Assembly (NCBI GenBank): GCA_025558095.1
Contig: JAIVFI010000006.1
Location: 124,001-188,000, forward strand
Direction of reading: 5' to 3'
DNA length: 64,000 nt
Source of the DNA: Hyaloraphidium curvatum
Lineage: Eukaryota; Monoblepharomycota; Hyaloraphidiomycetes; Hyaloraphidiales; Hyaloraphidiaceae
Shown: positions 40,622 to 50,592 of the stretch, one piece after another
Layout: each line of letters opens with the position of its first letter
Numbering within the stretch: position 1 is the first letter of the stretch
The notes under the pieces: model-generated
What the model was told of the DNA's origin: nothing
The model's input: only the letters and a program-made list of their open reading frames with translations
Database searches by the model: none
Translations under genes and position numbers: made by a program

Positions 40622-43600
40622 TCACGAGTTCGCCTCGAACTTGCTCGTGTAGAACGTGATCCGCAGCCCAGCATCCTCCCACGACGCCGTGCTCTTTTCC
40701 GTCACCCATCGGCCCCCGGGCGCCTCGCGCACGTGGGCGTTCACGGCGAGAAGGAGATCGTCCAGGTCGTCGTCCGCGTTGGGAGGGTACTGCCGCTCGG
40801 CTTCCGTCTTGTTCAGCCAGCGGATGAACTTCATGTTGCGGGAACGCCGCAGGGAGCTGAGTGCCGGGCGAGGCAGGCGCCAGCCGGTAGCGAGAACGTC
40901 CAGGAGCGCCGGGTCCTCGATGGATACATCCTCCTCCGGCGGAGGGAGGCGGAAGCGCCGCGGATGGGCGAGTTTGCGTGCCCGGTGCTCCATGGTAGGG
41001 GCAACGTCCTTTGGCGCTTTCGCGCGCGCGCCCGGAAGCATCCGGCCCCGCGCGAGCTTCTTCATGTCCACTGGCGGTCTCACCAGCTTCGAAGTCTCGA
41101 AGACCATGAGAAGAAGACCTGCAAACGAGGAAAGAAACATGGCTAAGAGATGGCGCAGCCGGGACCAGCTAGCGCCAACCCACCAGCATCGGGGTTCCTG
41201 ATGATCTTCTTCTTCGTCTTGTATCCAGGACGGCGGTGCGCATCTTTGCCGTGGAGGAGCTGCGCGAGGGCGTATTCTTCCAGCCTGATGTCCGTCTTGA
41301 GCTGGGCCGTCCGCGCCTTCTCCATCTCGTACAGGTTCCGTATGAAGGTGGCGTTCATCTGCCGGCGGTGCCGCCCCTGGTTCTCAGCCAACCGCAGCTT
41401 CAGGTCCCCGACGGAGAGGTTGGCCGGGTTCGCCGGCAGCTTCCAGTAGTCGATGAGCTGCCGCGAGCGCTCCCGCAGCGGCGGCTCCGACTTGCGCAGG
41501 CTGCGCAGCTCTGACACCGGGCGCGGGTACTCCACCCCGGGCACGCGCGGCGGCATCCGCGCCAACTTCTGGATCCGCGTGTGCAGCCGTGCGCCTTTGA
41601 CCTTGGGCGCGATCTGCTCCAGCGTCGCCAGCTGCACCTTCCGCGCCTCCTCCGCCGCCGCCTTGGGTTTTGGACCGCGCCTCCTGGGCGGTGTCGCCAC
41701 CGGAGAGGTCTCGACGCTCTGCGGCGCCTTGGCAGGCTTCGGCGGAGGCAACTCCCCGGGCTTGCGCTTGACCTTGACGACGTTGCTGTCGGTGTCGTCG
41801 ATCGTGTAGGTACGCGTCGGCCCGCGAGGCGCTTGCCCAACCCGGTAGGTGCGGTAGATTGCGTACTTGAGAGCTGATGGAACTCCGTTGAAAACCATGG
41901 TCAACAGCTGACCACAGATGCCTTACCTGCAGCGCGGTTGATCACCGTCTCCTGCCTCGTCGTCCAATTCTGCATCCCGTACTTGGGCCCCATCCCCGTC
42001 AGCAGCTGGAACACCTCTTGGTCCGCGTTGGCCGGGTACTCGGCCTGCGCCTCGTAGTCCATGAGCCAGTTGACGAAGCGCGCGTTGCGCTTCTGCCGCA
42101 GCTTCTTGAACACGTCGATCACCGTCAGCCCGGCCTCGCGCGCGGCGGGGTCGGCCACGTCGGGGATGCGGTACTGGTAGTCCTCCGAGTCGCGCTTGTA
42201 CTGCATCATGGCCGCCTGCTCGTTGAAGGTGACCACGAGGCCCTGCCGTGCCCGGTTGAGGGGGCGCTGCGGGCCCATCAGGCATCGGCGGAGGTTGCGC
42301 TTAAGGATGAGGTGCTTGGAGCGGCCCTCGATGGCGCGCAGCGAGTCGACCGTCTCGAGGTACTGCAGCGTCTGCTCGTCGGCAGCAGACATGCCCAGCG
42401 GGGCCTCGACCTTGTCCACGGCCTTGGGCTCGGGCTTGCTGAGCACCGAAATGTGCAGCACCCTGTTGTCGGGGTTCTGCGAACAGAAGGCAGCGAGTCA
42501 GCTCCGTTCCGCGGGCGACATCGAGCACGACCCACGTATTCGACCCGGAAGCAGTTCTCGTCCTTGCACAGCAGCTTGACCCTCTCCGCGTACTCCCCCT
42601 CCTCCGTCCACTCGTGCCCATCGACCGCCATCTCCCCTTCGGCTGGCGGCTGCAGCACCTTGGCCCCCATCCCGGCCTTCCACTCCCTCCACAGCCCCAG
42701 CACCTCCCCGTCCCCGTCCTCGCTGGCGATCGCGAACGCGATCTTCTCGAGGCTCTGCACGAGGTAGTCCGCCGTGTAGACGGGGTACCCGTGGATCCCC
42801 AGCAGCCTGCGACAGGCGTCCTCGAAGTCCGCCGCCGCGCGGACGGGCGCGAGCTCGACGAAGGCCGCGCGGAGGAAGCGCCGGACCAGGCGGAGCACCT
42901 CGGCGTAGGCGTCGGGCTTGCCGTCGGGGCCCGACGGGGGGCTGCCGGCGTCGGAGCCGCCGTCGGCCGAGGGGGTCGCGGGGACCTCCTGCAGCCCGAG
43001 GGAGACGGCGGTGTCGTTGACCTCCTCGCGGCGGTCGATGGCCTTGCAGGCCTCTTTGACCTTGAGCAGGCGCGAGTAGATCGTCTGTGGGTTTGGCGGT
43101 CGTCAGCGACGCCCAGAAGCTTGTCCGACATCCGCAGAACCCACCGAAAAGAGCCGGAAGAAGCAAAACACGTTCTCGTTGGCGAACAGCAGGTCCCCCT
43201 TCCCCTTCTCCCCCTTGGCCGGCCTGTCATCCTCCCCCACGTGGAAAAAATCCCTCACGAACCCCGCCGCGAACCCCCTCACCGCCGCCGTCTCCTCCGC
43301 ATCCGCCGCCCCGAGCCCGAGGTAGTAGTCCAGCACCGCGCCCACGTCCGCAAACACGTCCGCGTCCGGGAACTCTGCCGTCCAGCCGCTCCTGCCCCCC
43401 TCGATCTCGACGAGGAAGGCCTTTGGCGAGATGGCCTTCTTGTCGTTGGCCCGCGCCGCGATGCCGCGGTAATCCAGCGCCTTGGCAAAGTTCTTGGCGT
43501 CGTCGGGCACCCAGACCGTCTCGTTCCTCTGCCTCCGGAACGCCTTCCACTCCTCGTCCTTGGCCTTCAGGCGCGCCAGGACCACCGGCACCGCGGCCGC

Positions 43601-45279
43601 GGGCGCGTCGCTCAGCGCCTGGAGCACCTCCCTCGCCGGCGCGCCGTCCCCGTACACCCGCTCCAGCGCGAGCAGCGGCAGCGCGCGCGACCTGCCCCCC
43701 AGGCTCCAAGCGGGCAACCTCAGCTTCCCCTTCTCCTCCTCCCCCATCCCGCGCAGCCGCTTCGCCACGGGCTCCAGCAGCCTCACCAGGAAGAGGTTGG
43801 TATCGATACCCAGGTCCACCTCCAGGCGCTCGTCCTCGGTCCTGTGCATCGCGTCCTCGAAGTGGTTCCGGTGGGCCGGGGTGCCCGACGCCTCGCCGGC
43901 AAAGGCGCCCCCGGGCTGCGCGTCCTCGCTGATGAAGGTGGGGTGCGAGACCCACTGGTCGTTGAGGACGGACTGGCAGAGGAGGTCGCGGCCCGAGGAC
44001 TTGGCGATGGGGAACTGCGGGCGCGTGAGCGGGAAGCCGGGGGCGGGCGCAAGGGAGGGGGACGTACGTTGGCGGGGTACTTGCGGTACGAGTGGCCGTT
44101 GCGCTTGGCGGAGCGGAGGTCGACATCGGGCTTTCGCGCAGCGTTGAATGCTGTGGATTACAAGAGGTCACGGAGTAAGACCATGATTGTCAGACCGCCG
44201 GATTTCGCAACCCACGCTTGTCCTCCTCCTCCTGCTCCTGCTGTATCTCCTCCGCCTTGTCCGCCTTTGGCTTCTCCGCTGACGGGATCACCGGCAGCCC
44301 CGAGGTCATGACGTAGTCCCGCGTCTTGAACCTCGGCCGGACCACCTCCCTCAGCATCCGCGCGAGCTCCTTGGCCCCCGGCCCGCGCCCGAAAAAGGGG
44401 CGCGAGCGCTCCAGCAGGGTGCGCCGGTCGATCACCTCGTAGCTGAAGAGGGAAAGCAGCTTCAGGTACTCCCGGTAGACGGCCTTGGGGAGGCGCTCCC
44501 GGAGGAGCTCCACGAAGCGGATCTCGTCGGGGCGCTCCGGAGGGTTCAGGCCCAGCCGCTCGGAGAGGGAGGTGCGGGGGGTGGCGTCGCCGCGGGCGCG
44601 CTTGCCCGGGGGCAGGGAAAGGAGGTCCGAGGGGTCCGATGGACGGCGCTTGCGGGTCGGTTCGCGGGGGTCGTACGCGACCGAGGCCGACTCGGGGAGG
44701 AACTGGGAGAAGCCCGAGGCGAGGTCGGGGTGGTCCTTGAAGAGGTCGCGGATGCGGATGACGGTGAGCGGCGGGGTGAGGCTGGAAAAACGAGGGTGGG
44801 TTCGTGGGCAAGGCAGCGCGTGCCAGAATCCCGGGCAGAGAGAGAACGCGAAAGCAGGGGTGGAACGCGTCAGAATGATTTTTCGCGCATCGGGGAACGC
44901 ATCCCCTGTGGCAGGCAACCCACATCTGCGCGCGAAAGTCCTTCATCGTGTCCAGGAACCTCTTGTACGTGTCCGGGTCCGAGCGCTGCAGCCGCTGCCT
45001 CACGGCGTCCAGGTACACGATTGCCGCCTGCCGCGTGTCTGCGGCGTTGAAGCTGACCTGCGGCACGGGGTCGACGACCATCGCGAGGCGCGCGGTCGGG
45101 CCGGCCGACTGCGCGGGGGAGGCGGGGCCGGGGTCGGCGGCGGGCGGCGGGCCGTGCGGGGCGGCGGGCGCGGGGGCCGTGGGGGAGGGCGGCCGCGAAG
45201 AGCCCGCCAGCCGCCCGTGTCCGAGGGGAGGCGGGGGCGGCAGGCTCCCCAGGGGCGTCACCCCGAGCGGGTTCGACAT
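40622..45279 (-). CDS. SIN3: SIN3 transcriptional corepressor scaffold
   Basis: Eight exons: 45279-44924, 44781-44216, 44150-44068, 44014-43145, 43084-42536, 42476-41927, 41873-41184 and 41118-40622, giving 1386 aa. A PAH domain (ALxYLDxVRxxL-type, spliced across a 142-nt intron into IRDLFKDHPDLASGFSQFLP) is followed by a PAH3-like domain (FVELLRERL ... YLKLLSLFSYEVI). The HDAC-interaction region has SYRKYPAN, SGRDLLCQSVLNDQWVSHP and KDEEWKAFRRQ, and the Sin3 C-terminal domain contains FANENVFCFFRLF. It should assemble an Rpd3-type deacetylase complex in the nucleus. Only two PAH domains are visible. The last intron pair matters: splicing 41926-41874 joins the C-terminal 400 residues, which repeat an earlier unit. 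Confidence 0.88.
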
Positions 45280-45607
45280 GGCGGGGGAGCGCTCACGCCG
45301 CGGCCGCTGGCATCGACCGCGCGGGCGGCGCGGATGCTCCCCAATAAAGCGCCCTCGCGCGGTCCCGCGGCGGCGGCGGCGGGGGAGGGCGCGGCACCCG
45401 CGTGTGATCTGCGCGTGATCGCTCGGAAAACGGTGGTGACTCTCGCGCGGGAGGTTAGCGCCTTCCCGTAACTGGACGGCCGCCTAAACGACTGATAGGG
45501 CGAAAACTCTGGGCCCGGCGTCCCACTCCGAATCGCGGATCTCTCTCTCCAGCCACGCCATGCAGAAACCGTGCCGCATTCTTTATTGTATATGTCATTC
45601 AAAGTGT
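45280..45607. promoter_or_regulatory. SIN3 upstream region
   Basis: About 330 bp between the SIN3 start and the decayed 3' end of seven-helix copy B. It probably contains the SIN3 promoter and leader; no discrete element could be recognised. Confidence 0.35.
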
Positions 45608-46783
45608 TCAACTGTCGTTGGTCAACCTTTCCCATACCCATTCCGTGCTTCTGGAGAATCCAACGATCCCCATCCCGGCAGCGAGGACGAACTTCTTGCC
45701 GGCATCCAGGACGGCAAAGCGGGCCCGCCAGCCCTCGCTGAACTGGTCCTGGAGGCGGATTAGCACCGCCAGCTTGTCGTGGTAGGCATCCTGAGCATCC
45801 CGCGGATCCAGAGAATCGAGCAGATCAGCCACCGCAAGCTGCAGCGCCCGATGCTGCAGGCGGACCGTGACTTCGATCGCCTGTGGCACGTAGCAAGGCA
45901 CAGCGGTGACGACGTTGAAGGGGTAGTATAGCACGATCATGACGATGTAGAGGACCGCCGCGACGGCCCATGGCGAAGAGTAAATGGCTGGGGCAAGGGA
46001 AACGAGTGGCGTGTAGCCGAAGAAGAACCAGTTCAGAGCTCCAGTCACGGCAAGGAAGAGCAGGGAAATGACAGCGAAGCGGCTTGCAGAGCTCGCCAGC
46101 CCGCCCGCACACGATGCGAGGGTGCAGGGACATCGCAAATCCCCGGCCACGTGCTGGAGCAACACGCCGTCGCGGAGGCTTGCTTTGCCTTTGTGCGAGA
46201 CGTTCTCGACGTCGTCCCGGCCGGGTTCCGAGCTCCTGGCAGCGTCCAGCAGCTCACTCTAACGTGCAAATCCGGCAAATGCATTGCTGTCGCCCGCGAC
46301 GTTCAGTGGCCCGATTTCTTCCTTCGGCAGTCGCTTGTTTCTCAACGCGTTGCTGAGCAGCAAGGGCAGCAGCGCGATCCACTGTGCGACGAGACCGGCG
46401 ACTATGCGGGACGTTGTGAACTTTTCGCTGCCCAGATAAAAGACCGCGACCCAGCACGCGAGGGTGGCGAGGCCGACGAGCACGGTGCGAAATGAGAAGG
46501 AGGCGAGCGCGATGGGCAGAGCCGCAATCCGAAAAGTGGCCAGGCGGCGCAGGGGCGGCCACCTTTCCAACGCGCGCAAAAAGCGCGGCGTGTCGAGCGG
46601 GGAAGCCGCGCGCGCGTCGCCCGCGATGTCGCCGCCGGTCGGGTGCCGCGGCACGGGGAACCGCTCGGGCGGCGCAGCGGGGATGAGAGCGAGCCACGCC
46701 CGCGGCGAGTAATCGGCGCCGGTCGCCTTCTCCAAGGGCGCCAACGGGCCGGACTGCGAGGGCATGTGGTTATCGGTCGGCAT
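45608..46783 (-). pseudogene. Seven-helix membrane protein, family copy B, inactivated and truncated
   Basis: From ATG 46783 the frame matches copy E: SPRAWLALIPAA, SPLDTPRFLRAL, two helices, then NAFAGFAR where copy E has LAGFVRW. The next codon, a conserved Trp in the family, is TAG at 46261-46259. The same frame then continues with family sequence (SELLDAARSSEPG, CPCTLASCAGG, YTPLVSLAPAIYSSPWAVAA) to a stop at 45608. The region of helices 5-7 and the conserved C-terminal LRG motif are missing. One nonsense change plus a lost 3' third makes this a pseudogene unless the stop is read through. The stop lies too close to possible splice sites to be removed by a normal intron. Confidence 0.75.
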
Positions 46784-47171
46784 ATGTAGCTTGTCCGAGG
46801 ACGCGATCGAGTAGTCCGACGCGACCCGCGCTCCTCTGACCACCAGCAGCGCATCGTGCACTTGCTCCAGGGCTGATGATATCTCGCCAATGCAGAAACG
46901 TACCTCATCTCCCCGTCAGCACCTGTTTCGGAGATGATGGAGCGCTGCCAAGGCAGGGACCGGCGGGAAACATGAGGGAGGCTGTGCTGGAACTCCCCTA
47001 GCTGACCTGGTTGGGCAGTTTCCGCTCAAGAAATTGTGCTACGACTCACTCTGTAGCTTTCTCTTCACTGACTACCCAACGACGACCTGACGCTGGTTGT
47101 CATTCTTTGTATCTCGGACGGTGCTGCCCGAGTGGCGATGGATCCGCACGGTCTGCCGCAACAAGTCAGCC
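46784..47171. other. Divergent interval between copies B and C
   Basis: About 390 bp. The frame of copy B stays open upstream to 46861 without an ATG. No other gene is visible; it should carry the promoter of copy C. Confidence 0.35.
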
Positions 47172-48707
47172 ATGAACAGTTCTTCAATGTCGGAGGGCGA
47201 CGCACCCGCGGAGCCGCCCGCGCCGTTCAAGCTGCTGCCGGTGGAATGGGTCGCGCTGCTGCCGCACGCGGCGGGGCGCTCCAACGCTTCGGACCCCGCG
47301 GGTGCGCGTCGCGCTTCTGACCCCCTCACGTCGACACGACTGCTCGAGCTGCTACCCGACCCACTTCTCCGCGGAGTCGTGCGCTTCCAGCTGCTTGTTG
47401 CACGGCTGCGGCCGCCGCGCTCTATGGCCTTAGTGAGCCTGCTCCACATTTTCCTGTATTGCGCGACCACCGCGATTACGCCGGTCTTCAATGCCGGCTA
47501 CTTTGCTGTGCCCCAGCTGGCGGCTGGACTGGCCACCGTGTACCTTTTCCTCCTCGTCAACACGTTGGCACTCATCCCGAGCGTCGTCACTGCGGGGCGG
47601 CTGGGGATAGTGTCGTCGGACACCGCCGCCGGCGACAGTTGTCTCGGAGCGCCAGCCCGGTGGCAGGAACTGGTGCTCTACTCTGCGGTGCGCACCCAAA
47701 ATCCGGAGGCTGTGGAGGACAAAGGAGACACAGCCGCTTCGTCTCGGTCTTCTCTCATCATTCACAACGACAATGAAGGAGAACATTGCCCTTGCCCCTC
47801 CCCGGCCTGTTCGGGTGGCCTTGCACGCAAAGCCGCGGTCGTACGCCTCGCGCTTATGCCGCTGCTCGGCATCGTTGTGTTTGTGGCACTCGACATCATT
47901 GGACAATGGACTCCTATCGTGACTTTTGCCTCGATCACATGGACTACGGCATGGTCGACCATTGTCGTCGTTTTGCAGTTTCTCACCGCAATCCCGCAAA
48001 ACTACTTTATTGCGTTTGCTTTCGCATCCACCTCTTTCGGACTGGACCACGGCAGATTCACGGCCTTCACTCGGCGGTTGCGGCGCCGGGCAATGAAGCT
48101 CGCCCTCGATTCGATGCTGGACCGCCACGAACACGCCTTCATCCATGGACCGTCAAATTCGCCCATCACATCAACATTTCCGGGCCACGAGACGTACGCT
48201 GAGCTGCACACACAGCTCGCAATCCGCTGGCAAGAAGCTGCGCACCCCGATGCGCTTTTGGAGCTTACTATGTTCTACACCGTGTTGCCGGTCGTCTGCT
48301 CCGTCGTCAACATGATTGCCGGTAGCTGCATTCCCGCCATATACATCTCGAGCCTGGTCATTGTCCTCTTCATGGTTTCCGGGGCCCTCAGCACGGCTTC
48401 AGCGAGCAACGCCTCCATCTCGGACATCTGCGATCTTTACATTGCCGCGCAGCGCCGCGCGCGCGAACTTGCAGCCGCGTACCCGCAGCCGAGCGCCACA
48501 CTGCATTCCCTGCGCGCGCACGACGCGCTCCTGTCGAGCTGCATAACTGACGCCGACCGTGCGGGGGCCAAGGTATTGGGGTTCAGGATCGGCCGCGGCA
48601 CGATACGGGCTGCTATTGCGACTCTTCTGACAATTGCCGTGGGGTTGTGGGGAATCCTGCGCGGCCTTGGAATCCGGATTACGATGGATATTGCGTGCCC
48701 AAGATGA
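47172..48707 (+). CDS. Seven-helix membrane protein, family copy C
   Basis: An intronless 511-aa protein from ATG 47172; a second in-frame ATG at 47187 corresponds to the start of copy D. Family features in order: FKLLPVEWVALLPHAA, DPLTSTRLLELLP, helices 1-2 (ALVSLLHIFLYCATTAI; LAAGLATVYLFLLV), ARWQELV, the cysteine cluster CPCPSPACSGG, helices 3-4 around QWTPIVTFASITWTTAWS, a long loop with RRLRRRAMKLALDSMLDRH, helices 5-6 (VVCSVVNMIAGSCIPAIY...), an Ala-rich helical loop, and the last helix TLLTIAVGLWGILRGLGI ending in IACPR. It is about three quarters identical to copy D, showing recent tandem duplication. Function unknown. Confidence 0.85.
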   Translation: MNSSSMSEGDAPAEPPAPFKLLPVEWVALLPHAAGRSNASDPAGARRASDPLTSTRLLELLPDPLLRGVVRFQLLVARLRPPRSMALVSLLHIFLYCATTAITPVFNAGYFAVPQLAAGLATVYLFLLVNTLALIPSVVTAGRLGIVSSDTAAGDSCLGAPARWQELVLYSAVRTQNPEAVEDKGDTAASSRSSLIIHNDNEGEHCPCPSPACSGGLARKAAVVRLALMPLLGIVVFVALDIIGQWTPIVTFASITWTTAWSTIVVVLQFLTAIPQNYFIAFAFASTSFGLDHGRFTAFTRRLRRRAMKLALDSMLDRHEHAFIHGPSNSPITSTFPGHETYAELHTQLAIRWQEAAHPDALLELTMFYTVLPVVCSVVNMIAGSCIPAIYISSLVIVLFMVSGALSTASASNASISDICDLYIAAQRRARELAAAYPQPSATLHSLRAHDALLSSCITDADRAGAKVLGFRIGRGTIRAAIATLLTIAVGLWGILRGLGIRITMDIACPR

Positions 48708-48751
48708 CAGTTCGGTTTCATTCAAGTGTGGTGGTCTGATCGAGCGCCAAG

Positions 48752-48897
48752 CTAGCCCGTTGTAAGGTCGTCGCGGTCGAACATCGTGTAGAACCAGGCA
48801 CCGTTCGCGGCCGCAAGCGTGGCGGCCAAGAACCGCAGCGGATCGACCTCGAGGCCCCGAAGAAGCGACAGAATGATGGATGATTTCTCACAGATCA
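48752..48897 (-). pseudogene. Relic of the C-terminal end of the adjacent protein kinase
   Basis: On the minus strand this segment reads a diverged form of the last 45 codons of the kinase at 50593-51843. GLEVDPLRFLAATLAAANG corresponds to CLEVDPQQRWSAAAARNDV, then WFYTMFDRDDLTTG to WFRTLLEGDDMYARTG, each followed by a stop. Upstream the match continues weakly (ICEKSS against SCEGKA) and then disappears. Its position behind copy C mirrors that of the real kinase behind copy D, so it was copied with the seven-helix gene in a tandem duplication. Confidence 0.7.
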
Positions 48898-49022
48898 TGC
48901 TCAGATACGTAGCTCGAGGTCCTATGCGATGCTTGTGAACCCTTCAAGTTCATCAACTGATGATGTCACCCACGGGTCGTCGCCCTTTGCAACCTCGACC
49001 ACTCGACCACGACACTATCGCA

Positions 49023-50537
49023 ATGTCGGAGGGCGACGCGCCGGCAGAGCCGCCCGCGCCGTTCAAGCTGCTGCCGGTGGAATGGGTCGCGCTGCTGCCG
49101 CACGCGGCGTCACGGTCGAACGCGTCGGACCCGGCAGCCGCGCGGCGCTCCGCGAACCCCCTCACGTCGGCGCGTCTCCTCGCGCTGCTACCCGACAGAC
49201 TCCTCCGCGGGGTCGTGCGCTTCCAGCTGCTCGCTGCGCAGCTGCGGCCGCCGCGCTCCATCCCCCTCGTGAACCTGCTCCACGTTGTCATGTTCGGTGC
49301 GGCGACCGCGATTGTGCCTGCCTTCAACGCCGGCTACTTTGCCGTGCCCCAGCTGGCCGCAGGTCTCGCTACCGTATACCTCTTCCTCCTCATCTTCGGG
49401 CTGGCAGGCGCGTCGACCGCCGTCACTGTGTGGCGGCTTGGGATCGTGTCGTCGGACCTAGCCGCCGGCGACAGCTGCCTTGGATCCCCGGCACGGTGGC
49501 AGGAGCTTGTGGTCTACTTTGAGGGGCGCACCCAGGACCCCGAGGCCGTAGAGGGCAAGGGCGACGTAGCGACTTCGTCTCCGCTCATCGCTCACGATGA
49601 CGCTGACGGAAAGCTCTGCCCGTGTTGTCTCCCCGCTTGTTCCGGTGGCCTTAGTCGCCAAGCCGCGGTCGTACGTTTGATTCTTTTGCCACTAACTGGC
49701 CTTGTTGTGTTCGTGGCATTCGATGTCATGGGGCAGTGGACTCCTATCGTGACCTTTGCCTCGACCACATGGACTACCGTCTGGTCAACAGTTGTGATCG
49801 TTTTGCAACTTGTCAGTGGAATCCCGCAAAACTTCATGTATGCTTTCGCCTTCGACTCCACCTCATTTGGCCTCGACCAGGGCAGATTCACCATTGTTAC
49901 CCGGCGGCTGCGGCGTCGGGCAATGAAGCTCGCTGTGGATTCGATGCTGGACCGCCACGCGCACGCCTTTGTTCACGGACCGTCGCAGTCGGCCAGCACG
50001 TCAGCCTTTCCCGACCACGAGACGTACGCGCAGCTGCACGCGCAACTTGCAATCCGCTGGCAAGAAGCTGCGCACACCGACGTGCTTCTTGAAATGACTT
50101 CGATGTTTACCGCGTTGCCGGTCGTCTGCTCCGTCGTCAACATGATCGTCGGTGGCTGCATCCCCGTCATCTACGTCACGAGCCTGGTCTTTGTCCTCCT
50201 CATGGTTTCGGGGGCCCTCAGCGCGGCCTCGGCAAGCAATGCCTCTATTTCGGACATCAGCGAGCTATATGTCGCCGCCCGGCACCGCGCGCGCGAACTC
50301 GCCGCCGCGCATCCGCAGCCGAGCGCCGCTCTGCACTCTCTGCACGCGCACGACGCGCTTCTGTCGAGCTGCATCGTCGAGGCCGAGAACGCGGGCGCAA
50401 AAGTCTTGGGGTTCAGGATCGGCCGCGGAACGATCCGTGCCGCCATTGCAACTCTCCTGACAATCGCCGTGGGCTTGTGGGGCATACTGCGTGGCCTCGG
50501 GATCCGAATCTCGTTGGACATTGCGTGCCCGAGGTGA
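49023..50537 (+). CDS. Seven-helix membrane protein, family copy D
   Basis: An intronless 504-aa protein from ATG 49023 (MSEGDAPAEPPAPFKLLPVE). It has the full set of family features: PLTSARLLALLP, CPCCLPACSGG, WTPIVTFASTTWTTVWS, VVCSVVNMIVGGCIPVIY, and the final GFRIGRGTIRAAIATLLTIA helix followed by GLWGILRGLGI and IACPR. Seven hydrophobic segments give an odd number of crossings, with about 80 residues before helix 1 and fewer than 12 after helix 7. The absence of a long C-terminal tail and the long loop between helices 4 and 5 fit Grl/7TMIC-like topology better than G-protein-coupled receptors. The end of the gene lies 55 bp from the convergent kinase stop. Confidence 0.87.
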   Translation: MSEGDAPAEPPAPFKLLPVEWVALLPHAASRSNASDPAAARRSANPLTSARLLALLPDRLLRGVVRFQLLAAQLRPPRSIPLVNLLHVVMFGAATAIVPAFNAGYFAVPQLAAGLATVYLFLLIFGLAGASTAVTVWRLGIVSSDLAAGDSCLGSPARWQELVVYFEGRTQDPEAVEGKGDVATSSPLIAHDDADGKLCPCCLPACSGGLSRQAAVVRLILLPLTGLVVFVAFDVMGQWTPIVTFASTTWTTVWSTVVIVLQLVSGIPQNFMYAFAFDSTSFGLDQGRFTIVTRRLRRRAMKLAVDSMLDRHAHAFVHGPSQSASTSAFPDHETYAQLHAQLAIRWQEAAHTDVLLEMTSMFTALPVVCSVVNMIVGGCIPVIYVTSLVFVLLMVSGALSAASASNASISDISELYVAARHRARELAAAHPQPSAALHSLHAHDALLSSCIVEAENAGAKVLGFRIGRGTIRAAIATLLTIAVGLWGILRGLGIRISLDIACPR

Positions 50538-50592
50538 CAGCTGGTTCGTTGTTGTTCAATTGTGTACGACTGTCGGACATACAGCACATCAA

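Noticed and set aside
41143..41898. A separate gene starting at ATG 41898
   Set aside because: The ATG lies inside a well-formed 53-nt intron; splicing that intron joins the following exon to SIN3 and gives sequence that aligns with a second copy of the same unit.
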